64,000 nt of DNA from Thermocaproicibacter melissae (GTDB lineage: Bacteria > Bacillota > Clostridia > Oscillospirales > Acutalibacteraceae), in NCBI RefSeq assembly GCF_024498295.1, contig NZ_CP101827.1, positions 1,058,001-1,122,000 of the forward strand, written 5' to 3'. The notes under the pieces were generated by a model. The model saw only the letters and a program-made list of their open reading frames with translations, had not been told where the DNA came from and made no database searches. Of the stretch, positions 41,602 to 48,837 are shown one piece after another. Within the stretch, counting starts at the first letter, position 1; the number at the start of each line of letters is the position of its first letter. Made by a program: the position numbers and the translations under genes.

Positions 41602-42546
41602 TTAACCCTTAAGTGAACGGAGCGTAACAAAGGAAAGACTCTCCAACACTTCATCTTTCGTGCAAAGCTGTGTGCCCTGCTTGGACGCGGTAACGGTGCC
41701 CGCAGCTACCGTAATGCGTGCAATGTCTTCGAGCTCCGCTCCGCGAAGCAGTGCTCCAGCCAGTGCTCCCACCATCGAATCACCAGCACCGGTAGCGCTC
41801 GCCGCGGTAATCTTCCACGGCTTGGCGCAAAACGCCTGATGCTGATTCATCACAACGGCACCGTCGGCGCCCATGGAGATGATAACAACAGAAATTCCGG
41901 CAGTCGTCAGCTCACGCCCGGCATCGAGAATACTCTGCATCGTTTCGAGGGAACGGCCGGTCAGCCTGCGAAGCTCCGCGAGGTTCGGCTTCACGGCATA
42001 AGGGACTTTACAGATTCCTTCCCGCAGCGCCTCCCCGTCTGCATCAAGAATTGTACGGACGCCGAACTGCCTCGCTTCATCAAGCAGACACGCGTAATAG
42101 TCTGCCGGAACAGCAGGCGGCAGGCTGCCGCTTAAAACGACAAGCTTCGCTTTTCCGCAGAGTTCACGGAACTTTGCCTCAAACCGACGAAGGTCTGCCT
42201 GCGCAATCTCCGGCCCCCTTTCGTTAATTTCCGTCATGCTGCCCGTTTCTTGATCGAGAATCTTCAGATTGATGCGTGTTTCGCCCGATATATCAATCAG
42301 CGCGTCGCCGATGCCTTCCTTTGAGAGCGACTCATGGAGCAGACTTCCTGTATTCCCGCCTGCGAAACCGACAACTGCGACTTGTGGGCCAAAACTTTTT
42401 AGAACGCGTGCAGCGTTGATTGCCTTTCCGGCGGGGTCAACGCGGGAAGAGACTGCCCGGTTCAGTCCACCCGGAGTGAAATTCTTTACTTCTACCGTTC
42501 GGTCAACCGATGGATTCAGTGCAACTGCAACAACTTGTGCCGCCAT
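41602..42546 (-). CDS. PfkB-family hexose-phosphate kinase (1-phosphofructokinase type)
   Basis: 314-residue ribokinase-superfamily enzyme. ALNPSVDRTVEV at the N-terminus is typical of 1-phosphofructokinase and tagatose-6-phosphate kinase; the catalytic GAGDSMVGALAGAL lies near the C-terminus. No fructose PTS or fruR is adjacent, so the sugar phosphate is unclear and I give no symbol. Start is ATG at 42544-42546; the ribosome site (GGGCGGG) is fair, and an upstream 13-codon extension is possible. Single gene, divergent from the WYL regulator. Confidence 0.85.
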   Translation of the reverse strand: MAAQVVAVALNPSVDRTVEVKNFTPGGLNRAVSSRVDPAGKAINAARVLKSFGPQVAVVGFAGGNTGSLLHESLSKEGIGDALIDISGETRINLKILDQETGSMTEINERGPEIAQADLRRFEAKFRELCGKAKLVVLSGSLPPAVPADYYACLLDEARQFGVRTILDADGEALREGICKVPYAVKPNLAELRRLTGRSLETMQSILDAGRELTTAGISVVIISMGADGAVVMNQHQAFCAKPWKITAASATGAGDSMVGALAGALLRGAELEDIARITVAAGTVTASKQGTQLCTKDEVLESLSFVTLRSLKG

Positions 42547-42769
42547 TTCATTTCCCGCCCTTCTGCCGGTGTTATCTCTGCACACCGGATTTCTTTTATT
42601 TTCCTCCGGAAAGGATTATTTTGTCAATCGCTTGCTGCAAATGACCGGTTCCGACGCACCAGTCAGTAGAAATATCTGAATATGCCAAAAAATGCAGAAA
42701 CATCTGCTTTTCTTATTCGGCCGAAAAATGTATTTTAAGAACTTAATGTCCATTTATTTCCTTTTTTCG

Positions 42770-42778
42770 TGCTATAAT
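42770..42778 (+). promoter_or_regulatory. Extended -10 promoter for the WYL regulator
   Basis: TGC followed by TATAAT (42773-42778) gives an extended -10; no good -35 is visible. It is 24 bases before the gene start. Confidence 0.5.
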
Positions 42779-42801
42779 ATTCCGGAAGGGATGTGGAAAC
42801 C

Positions 42802-43800
42802 ATGCAGAAAACAGAAAAGCAAAAAATGAAGCTGCTGTACTTAATGAAACTGCTAGTTGAACAGACAGACGAAGACCATCCGCTAACGATTGCGCAGATT
42901 ATTGATGAACTTGCGAAAAACGGTATCCACGCCGAACGCAAAAGCATTTATGCCGATATCAATGCGCTCCGCGAGTATGGGCTCGACATCACTTCCCGAA
43001 AATCCAAAACGACCGGATATTTCATAGCGAGCAGAACCTTTGAGCTCCCGGAACTGAAACTGCTGGCCGACGCGGTGGCTTCGTCAAAATTTATCACGGA
43101 GAAAAAATCGAAACAACTGATTCAAAAAATCGAAAGCCTAACAAGCTGTTACGAGGCAAAACAGCTTCAGCGGCAGGTTTATGTAACCGGCAGAGTAAAA
43201 AATGCCAATGAAAAGATTTATTATAATGTTGATTCCATTCATCAGGCGATTGCGCAGAAAAAGCAAATTTCCTTTCGCTATTTTGAGTATACGGTGGATA
43301 AAGAAAAAGAATACCGCCACGGCGGTGATCTTTATTATGCTTCTCCCTACGCGCTTTCTTGGGACAACCAAAACTATTACCTCATTGCCTATTATGAGCG
43401 GTATCAGAAAATTTCGCATTTCCGCGTAGACAAAATGGAAAACATTGAGCTGCTGGATACACCGGCGTGCGAATTGCCGGAAGGAGAATTCGATGTTGTC
43501 GAATACTCAAGAAAGCTGTTCGGAATGTACGGCGGAGAAGAAGAACTGATTCGCCTGCAGTTTGACAATTCGCTCATCGGCGTTGTTCTGGACCGGTTCG
43601 GCATGGACGCGGACATTCAAAAAGCTGACGAGCACAGCTTTATTGTGACATTCCATGCTTTCGTCAGCCCTACCCTGCTTGGATGGATTTTTGAATTCAC
43701 CGGAAAAGTGAAAGTGCTGGAACCGGAAAGTCTAAAGCAGAAGCTGCGCATGAAAGCGATGGAATGTTTGAAAATGAATTCCGATGACAGAACATTATAA
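42802..43800 (+). CDS. WYL-domain transcriptional regulator
   Basis: 332 residues. N-terminal winged helix-turn-helix (about 15-75, LTIAQIIDELAKNGIHAERKSIYADINALREYG), then a WYL domain (about 135-225, with NYYLIAYYERYQKISHFRVDKM) and a C-terminal WCX-like extension. WYL proteins bind nucleic-acid or nucleotide ligands and control varied genes, sometimes DNA-damage or phage defence; no such genes lie beside it here. ATG at 42802 is chosen over a GTG nine bases earlier, which sits too close to GGAAGGG. Confidence 0.88.
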   Translation: MQKTEKQKMKLLYLMKLLVEQTDEDHPLTIAQIIDELAKNGIHAERKSIYADINALREYGLDITSRKSKTTGYFIASRTFELPELKLLADAVASSKFITEKKSKQLIQKIESLTSCYEAKQLQRQVYVTGRVKNANEKIYYNVDSIHQAIAQKKQISFRYFEYTVDKEKEYRHGGDLYYASPYALSWDNQNYYLIAYYERYQKISHFRVDKMENIELLDTPACELPEGEFDVVEYSRKLFGMYGGEEELIRLQFDNSLIGVVLDRFGMDADIQKADEHSFIVTFHAFVSPTLLGWIFEFTGKVKVLEPESLKQKLRMKAMECLKMNSDDRTL

Positions 43801-43803
43801 AAT

Positions 43804-43843
43804 GAAAACGAGGCAGGGAGATTTTTGACCCTGCCTCGTTTTC
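43804..43843. terminator. Bidirectional terminator between WYL regulator and coat gene
   Basis: 15-bp perfect stem (43804-43818 and 43829-43843), ten-base loop, with A-run and T-run on either side, between two convergent genes. Confidence 0.9.
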
Positions 43844-43849
43844 TTTAGC

Positions 43850-44149
43850 TTAGCTTTGCGCTTTCTGACTTGCGTACTGCTGCTTTGCCTGATTGACTTT
43901 CTGCTGGTCAGCAGCCGGTGTCTGATACCAGCCGCGCTGCTTCATCATGTCAAACACTTCTGCCTGAATCTGATGCTCTTCATTCAGAATCGACATGAAG
44001 CCGTCGCGTACATTCGGCGTTGCACATTCATTGGTAAAAGTATTGTAGGTGTCGGTAATAAACTTTTGGGAGGACAGAACGTCGTTCATCAAGTCACGTT
44101 CTTGTAGATTGCTGCTGGGCTGATTTCCGCTTACTTGTGAAAAATTCAT
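43850..44149 (-). CDS. CotF-like spore coat protein
   Basis: 99 residues of the CotF family, a ferritin-like helical fold found in spore coats: DLMNDVLSSQKFITDTYNTF and LNEEHQIQAEVFDMMKQRGWYQTP are typical, and the C-terminus is Gln/Ala-rich. It is expected to be made in the mother cell and placed on the spore surface. GAGAAGGAGAAA precedes ATG. It follows the 61-residue gene by 13 bases. No clear sporulation-sigma promoter was identified. Confidence 0.82.
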   Translation of the reverse strand: MNFSQVSGNQPSSNLQERDLMNDVLSSQKFITDTYNTFTNECATPNVRDGFMSILNEEHQIQAEVFDMMKQRGWYQTPAADQQKVNQAKQQYASQKAQS

Positions 44150-44162
44150 TTTCTCCTTCTCC

Positions 44163-44348
44163 TCAGTTCAAAAAACTCATGAGTCTGTCATAATGTGCCT
44201 GATGCTTTTGGGCAATTGCATCACATTTCTGTTTCAGTTCTTGGTCGGTGCACATTTGAGAATAGGCTTTCATCTTCGCAATGAGCGTCTGCTCGCTGGA
44301 AAGCTCATCCTCAATGGCAGACAATTCTTTTTCGGTAATTTGTGCCAA
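44163..44348 (-). CDS. Small helical protein paired with CotF-like gene
   Basis: 61 residues, all-helical in appearance (MAQITEKELSAIEDELSSEQ, then LIAKMKAYSQMCTDQELKQK). It resembles the N-terminal part of CotF-like proteins and ends RLMSFLN. The start is TTG (44346-44348) with GGAGTG upstream. Likely a coat-associated partner of the next gene; exact role unknown. A short GC-rich hairpin (44373-44388) lies upstream without a T-run. Confidence 0.7.
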   Translation of the reverse strand: MAQITEKELSAIEDELSSEQTLIAKMKAYSQMCTDQELKQKCDAIAQKHQAHYDRLMSFLN

Positions 44349-44454
44349 AATCGCAACACTCCTTCTTTTTCCGCAGCGGTTTCGCTGCTGTAATTTCGCT
44401 TTTTATTATCCGATGTTTTGGGCAGAATATGCAGTGCTACAAAAATCGGCGGGT

Positions 44455-44826
44455 TTATGTAGTCCCCTGCACTTTCTGCCTATCTGTTAGGCCAAAACTT
44501 ACAGAAAGAGCTTTATCCACTTCACTCATCGCTTTGGAGTCGAGGCTTCCCATGCGCTCCTTCAGGCGATGCTTATCAATGGTGCGAACTTGTTCCAGCA
44601 GAACAATAGAATCTTTTGCGAGACCTGACGTCTTCGCATTCACGAATATATGTGTTGGGAGATTTGCTTTGGTACGCTGGCTCGTAATTGCCGCCGCAAT
44701 TACCGTAGGACTGAACCGATTGCCAACGTTGTTCTGAACGATCAATACAGGACGAATGCCTCCTTGCTCCGAACCGACAACCGGACTAAGGTCGGCGTAA
44801 AAAATATCGCCCCTTCGGACAATCAT
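44455..44826 (-). CDS. mazF: MazF/PemK family endoribonuclease toxin without visible antitoxin
   Basis: 123 residues from ATG at 44824-44826, which has GGAG ten bases upstream; a GTG nine bases earlier is too close to that site. RRGDIFYADLSPVVGSEQGGIRPVLIVQN and the later TSQRTKANLPTHI and LLEQVRTIDKHRL are typical of the EndoA/NdoA branch that cuts mRNA at short sites. In Bacillus the order is acpS, a lipoprotein gene, alr, mazE (ndoAI), mazF; here acpS and the lipoprotein are kept upstream, but alr and the antitoxin are missing. The 180 bases upstream hold no ORF of antitoxin type. Confidence 0.9.
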   Translation of the reverse strand: MIVRRGDIFYADLSPVVGSEQGGIRPVLIVQNNVGNRFSPTVIAAAITSQRTKANLPTHIFVNAKTSGLAKDSIVLLEQVRTIDKHRLKERMGSLDSKAMSEVDKALSVSFGLTDRQKVQGTT

Positions 44827-44997
44827 AATTTTCACGCTCCGATTCTATAATCAAAGATTTTCTGGTAGGTATTTTTGTCAGCTTTTTCTGCAAATATACC
44901 AAGCATTTAGCTTGATATCATAATATTAATGAATCGGCCGGCTTGACATGGAACAAGGCATTTTTCGCGTACTTCTCCGCACAGGATTTTGGGCATG

Positions 44998-45025
44998 AAA
45001 AAAGCACCGGTGTGTAAACCGGTGC
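44998..45025 (-). terminator. Terminator after the lipoprotein gene
   Basis: Stem GCACCGGT / ACCGGTGC (45004-45011 and 45018-45025), six-base loop, T6 exit on the minus strand. It separates the lipoprotein gene from mazF, which therefore needs its own promoter; I could not define one in 44836-44997. Confidence 0.85.
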
Positions 45026-45040
45026 CGAAATTTGAAATTT

Positions 45041-45577
45041 TTATTGGTAAGATTCCGCAAAGGCCGACTCGAAAGCCGGCTGTGTAAAATCGTGAAATTC
45101 CGCGGCAATATTCAAATCCGAAACAGTAAGCTGCGTGATATTGCCCGTGCTCCCGTCCGCGGTAATGGCAAAGGAAGTTCCCTCCATGTTTCCGCGGAAC
45201 ACATTGCCGTCCACGCTTTCCAGCGCGTTCGTCTGCTGCACCCAATCGAGGATTCTTACGATGACAGATGCAAAGGAATTGTCGGGCAAATCACAGGTTT
45301 GGCTTTCGTCTTCCAAACCCTGATAGGTCTGGCGGAATCCATCGCCGTTCCAGTACCATTTCAAACCCGCGCCGTCTCCCGAAAGGATTTCGATGGAAAC
45401 AGAACGCAGTCCCGCCCGCTCAATGGCGCAAGTATACTTGCCGTTCGGCGTGGTTATGTCTGCCTGACAAGAAAAAACGAGATTTAGGTCTTTCGGGCTC
45501 ATCTGCTTCTGTGCCGCGGAACAACCGGCAAACGAAAGCAGACAGCAGACAAGTAAGACCGCAAAAATCCGCTTCAT
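45041..45577 (-). CDS. Lipoprotein of unknown function (YdcC-position)
   Basis: 178 residues with a lipoprotein signal ending SFAGC (Cys19). The mature part has alternating strands (DITTPNGKYTCAIERA, GLKWYWNGDGFRQTYQGLED) that suggest a LolA-like half barrel. It occupies the place of Bacillus ydcC, between acpS and the alr-mazEF genes. GGGGAGGCGGTT precedes ATG. Function unknown; a role in lipid or lipoprotein handling is a guess from fold. Confidence 0.75.
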   Translation of the reverse strand: MKRIFAVLLVCCLLSFAGCSAAQKQMSPKDLNLVFSCQADITTPNGKYTCAIERAGLRSVSIEILSGDGAGLKWYWNGDGFRQTYQGLEDESQTCDLPDNSFASVIVRILDWVQQTNALESVDGNVFRGNMEGTSFAITADGSTGNITQLTVSDLNIAAEFHDFTQPAFESAFAESYQ

Positions 45578-45613
45578 AACCGCCTCCCCAGAAGGCGGAA
45601 AGCGCTTTCGCGA

Positions 45614-46861
45614 CTACCGCCCAAGTTCCCGGAACAGTTCCGGCAGCATATTGACTAGGTCTGTTGGTAGCATGGCGCTCTGAGAAAAACGAGCCGCGCA
45701 GCGGTCGCCAGCGAGTCCGTGCAGCCAGACTCCGCCTGCCGCAGCCTCAAACGGCTGGATTCCCTGAGCCGCGAACGAAGCAATCATTCCCGCAAGCACG
45801 TCGCCGCTTCCGCCCTTTGCCATGCCCGGGTTTCCGGTATCGTTCCGATATAGCTTTCCGTCCGGGGACGCGACCAGAGTTCCGGCTCCTTTGAGCACAA
45901 GAATGACGCCGTGCTCTTTGGAGAATGAACGGGCGGTCTCCTCCCGGTGAGACTGAATCCAGCGGGGCGTCGTATTCAAAAGGCGCGCCATTTCCCCGTG
46001 GTGCGGCGTGAGGATGACCGGTGCTTTGCAGACCTGCAGTTCATCTATATGCTCTGCCAGAAGATTTATTCCATCCGCGTCCACAATGACTGGAACCTGT
46101 GACTCCGCAAGCACATGCTTTAATGCGCAGCGCGCCGCATCGCTTTTCCCGAGGCCGCAGCCAATGAGCACGGCACTGGCCCGGCGGATTGCCGCCGAAA
46201 GTGCAATTTCGTCTTGGGGTGAAGCCGAGCCGTTCGGATTCGGATGCAAAATGGTAAAGACAGGTTCCGCAAGGCGCGAAGCTACAATGGGATAAATGGA
46301 ATGCGGCAGCGCAGCTTCGACGATTCCCGCGCCGCAGCGGAGCGCCGCGCTAATGCTCATGGCTGCAGCGCCGGCCATGCCTTCGCTGCCGCAGACGCAC
46401 AGCAGTCTGCCGTAATCTCCTTTATTGCTTTCCAAAGCGCGGGGCTTTAAAGCATTGCGCAGAATCTGCAGGCCTTCCGACTCCGGCAGCGGAGGAACGT
46501 CGTCGTCTTCACGCACCACAACGGCAGAAGCATACCGGTCGGTGTGGGTTAGGCTCACGCTGAACCGCGAATTGCCTGCCAGTTTAAGCGCTCTTCCGGA
46601 AAGCTGCAGTACAGGTTTGCCGGTCCGTTCCTCGTGTATAACCTGAACCTCACGCAGCGAAAAGGCCCAAAGGCCGGTTCCAATCGCTTTGGAAAAAGCC
46701 TCTTTCGCGCAAAACGCTGCGGCGGCACTTTCAACGGAAAATCCGCGCTTCGCTAGCCAGGCGAGTTCGGCAGTGCCGAACACCCGGCTGCAAAAGCGCG
46801 GATTCTGCATGGATTTTCGGATTCTTTCAATTTCTACAAGGTCAGTGCCTACCGAAAACAA
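45614..46861 (-). CDS. Fused holo-ACP synthase and NAD(P)H-hydrate dehydratase
   Basis: 415 residues. Residues 1-120 are AcpS, which attaches phosphopantetheine to acyl carrier protein: SVGTDLVEIERI with Asp7 and KEAFSKAIGTG with Glu54 as Mg ligands, then VSLTHTDRYASAVV. Residues about 130-415 are NnrD, the ADP-dependent repair enzyme for hydrated NAD(P)H: TPHHGEMARLL (285-295), VLKGAGTLV and GNPGMAKGGSGDVLAGMI (343-360). The NnrE epimerase domain usually joined to NnrD is absent. The start is TTG (46859-46861), with AGGTGG six bases upstream, overlapping the previous gene by 20 bases. Confidence 0.9.
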   Translation of the reverse strand: MFSVGTDLVEIERIRKSMQNPRFCSRVFGTAELAWLAKRGFSVESAAAAFCAKEAFSKAIGTGLWAFSLREVQVIHEERTGKPVLQLSGRALKLAGNSRFSVSLTHTDRYASAVVVREDDDVPPLPESEGLQILRNALKPRALESNKGDYGRLLCVCGSEGMAGAAAMSISAALRCGAGIVEAALPHSIYPIVASRLAEPVFTILHPNPNGSASPQDEIALSAAIRRASAVLIGCGLGKSDAARCALKHVLAESQVPVIVDADGINLLAEHIDELQVCKAPVILTPHHGEMARLLNTTPRWIQSHREETARSFSKEHGVILVLKGAGTLVASPDGKLYRNDTGNPGMAKGGSGDVLAGMIASFAAQGIQPFEAAAGGVWLHGLAGDRCAARFSQSAMLPTDLVNMLPELFRELGR

Positions 46862-47351
46862 CGAAAGCCACCTGCCTCGGCATGAACGGTTTGATCGCTT
46901 CCAAAACACGCTCTTCGGGGTCAAACACCACAAGAACGTTGCCGTATTTCGATGTATGCGCGCAGAAATACCAGCTGTTTTCACCGGAATCTGTCTGTGC
47001 GGTATAGTATGGCGTATATCCGCTCTTGTTCTTTACAATTTCCGGCCGGAATTTTCCCATGTCTTCAATGTCATGCGCATCAACGGAAACGACACGCTTG
47101 CGGCTGCGGCGGTTAATGATTTTGTCGATGGTGATATCTCCGTTGGTTACGCTGTATTCAAACTCAACATTGCGGGCGGAAATCAGGTAATAAGCACCGA
47201 AAATGACACCGACAATGACAAGAAAGCTGATTGCAGGAATCAGGAATGATGCAAATATGAGAGCAAGGCCGCCAATAATAATGGCAGCAATAATGAGATA
47301 ATCTTTCGTACTGAATTTTTTCTTGACAATTTGTTCCACAAAGATATCCAT
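46842..47351 (-). CDS. Small membrane protein of unknown function
   Basis: 169 residues. A short cytoplasmic N-terminus, two closely spaced hydrophobic segments (about 17-58) and a C-terminal soluble domain of beta-strand character (EFEYSVTNGDITIDKI, WYFCAHTSKYGNVLVVFDPEERVLEAIKPFMP) that looks PH-like. I do not recognise a named function. TTTCGGAGGACGAAA precedes ATG. Its 3' end overlaps the AcpS-NnrD gene and supplies that gene's ribosome site, so the two are coupled. Confidence 0.7.
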   Translation of the reverse strand: MDIFVEQIVKKKFSTKDYLIIAAIIIGGLALIFASFLIPAISFLVIVGVIFGAYYLISARNVEFEYSVTNGDITIDKIINRRSRKRVVSVDAHDIEDMGKFRPEIVKNKSGYTPYYTAQTDSGENSWYFCAHTSKYGNVLVVFDPEERVLEAIKPFMPRQVAFVVFGRH

Positions 47352-47479
47352 TTTCGTCCTCCGAAATTTTATTCATAATTCGCAACACTTTTGTAACTTT
47401 ATTTATTGTAGCATGATAAAATAAGTTTTACAATTATGTTTTTACAGTTTCCGGAACACATCCTCTCCGATTTCTGCGC

Positions 47480-47508
47480 TTGCATTTTCTCCCACACCGT
47501 GCTATATT
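47480..47508 (+). promoter_or_regulatory. Promoter of pheST
   Basis: TTGCAT (47480-47485), 17-base spacer, TATATT (47503-47508), just upstream of the T-box leader. A TATAAT at 47511-47516 is an alternative -10 without a matching -35. Confidence 0.6.
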
Positions 47509-47529
47509 ACTATAATACTAGGAAATATT

Positions 47530-47765
47530 CTCAAACGCTGTGAAAAAGGAAGTAACCGTTTTTCCCCGCCTTCAAAAGAGAAGCATGTCACCGGCTGAAA
47601 GCATGCTGTTGGCTGAAATTCGGCGAAGTTCCCTTTGGAGCGGCACGGCTGAACCTTTCAAAGCAGTAGGCCGTGACGGGTGGCTTCGTTAAATAGCCGC
47701 AAGAGTAAATTTTAGGGTGGTACCGCGAAGTGAAGCCTTCGTCCCTTTGGGGATGAAGGCTTTTT
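47530..47765 (+). promoter_or_regulatory. T-box riboswitch, phenylalanine-specific
   Basis: The leader carries the T-box core AGGGTGGTACCGCG (47714-47727), which pairs with uncharged tRNA, an AGTA bulge motif near its start (47550 region) and the specifier segment GAAGTTCCC followed by TTTGGAG. TTC at 47629-47631 is a Phe codon, matching pheST downstream. An intrinsic terminator (47735-47760) ends it. Uncharged tRNA-Phe would favour the antiterminator. The 5' boundary is approximate. Confidence 0.93.
47735..47765 (+). terminator. T-box regulated terminator
   Basis: Stem GCCTTCGTCCC with GGGATGAAGGC (47735-47745 and 47750-47760, one G-U), four-base loop, T5 tail. Confidence 0.9.
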
Positions 47766-47802
47766 GTTATTCCACCTTATTTGAAAGAGAGGAACCGAGT
47801 TT

Positions 47803-48822
47803 ATGAAAGAGCAGTTGGAAACAATCCGTAAAAAAGCGGAACAGGATCTGCTCCGTGCGGCCGATAAAAAAGCGCTTGAAGATCTTCGCATCCGCTACCT
47901 CGGCAAAAAAGGCGAGCTGACAGCCATCTTAAAACAGATGGGCAGCCTGTCTGCGGAAGAGCGCCCTGTCATCGGCCAGCTTGCAAACCAGATTCGCGCA
48001 CACATCGAAGAAGAACTGACGGCGCGCGCCGCGGAAATCCGCGAAGCCGAAACCGAACGCCGTCTGAAAAAGGAAAAAATTGACGTTACCCTTCCCGGTA
48101 AGCGCCGCGAGCTGGGGCACAAACACCCGCTGAACATCGAGCTGGACGAAATCAAAGAAATCTTCATCGGTCTTGGGTTCGACATTGTAAGCGGGCCGGA
48201 AGTGGAATACGACTACTACAACTTTGAGGCTTTGAACCTGCCGAAAGACCATCCCGCGCGCGACACGCAGGACACGTTTTATATTACCGACAATATTCTG
48301 CTGCGCACACAAACCTCACCGGTTCAGGTGCGCACCATGGAGAAGCAGAAACCGCCGATTCGCATTATCTCGCCCGGACGCGTTTACCGCTCCGATGCGG
48401 TAGACGCCACGCACTCCCCTCTGTTCCACCAGATTGAAGGACTCGTGGTCGACAAGGGCATCACATTTGCCAACCTGAAAGGCACGCTCGAAGTCATCAT
48501 TAAGCGCCTGTACGGAGAAGATTCCGTTGTTCGTTTCCGCCCGCACCACTTCCCGTTCACGGAACCTTCCGCCGAAGTTGACATTCAGTGCTTCAACTGC
48601 CACGGCGAGGGCTGCCGTCTCTGCAAAGGGGAAGGCTGGATTGAACTTCTCGGATGTGGAATGGTTCACCCGAAGGTTCTCTCCAATTGCAACATCGACC
48701 CCGAAGTTTACAGCGGCTTTGCGTTCGGCATGGGACTGGAACGCCTTGTCATGCGCAAATACAACATTGACGACATGCGTCTGTTTTTTGAGAACGACGT
48801 CAGATTTCTGAAACAGTTTTGA
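47803..48822 (+). CDS. pheS: Phenylalanyl-tRNA synthetase alpha subunit
   Basis: 339-residue catalytic subunit of the alpha2-beta2 enzyme that charges tRNA-Phe. N-terminal coiled coil, then class II motifs: [20 protein letters not shown], the [11 protein letters not shown] loop, [17 protein letters not shown] and [15 protein letters not shown] (motif 3). A four-cysteine [14 protein letters not shown] knuckle is present before motif 3, as in other Firmicutes. Expression is set by the T-box leader. pheT follows after 15 bases. Confidence 0.98.
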   Translation: MKEQLETIRKKAEQDLLRAADKKALEDLRIRYLGKKGELTAILKQMGSLSAEERPVIGQLANQIRAHIEEELTARAAEIREAETERRLKKEKIDVTLPGKRRELGHKHPLNIELDEIKEIFIGLGFDIVSGPEVEYDYYNFEALNLPKDHPARDTQDTFYITDNILLRTQTSPVQVRTMEKQKPPIRIISPGRVYRSDAVDATHSPLFHQIEGLVVDKGITFANLKGTLEVIIKRLYGEDSVVRFRPHHFPFTEPSAEVDIQCFNCHGEGCRLCKGEGWIELLGCGMVHPKVLSNCNIDPEVYSGFAFGMGLERLVMRKYNIDDMRLFFENDVRFLKQF

Positions 48823-48837
48823 GGAGGCGCGGATATT

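Noticed and set aside
44836-45040. Possible MazE-type antitoxin upstream of mazF
   Set aside because: The region holds a terminator and AT-rich spacer; frames here run into the lipoprotein gene and show no ribbon-helix-helix or AbrB-like sequence.
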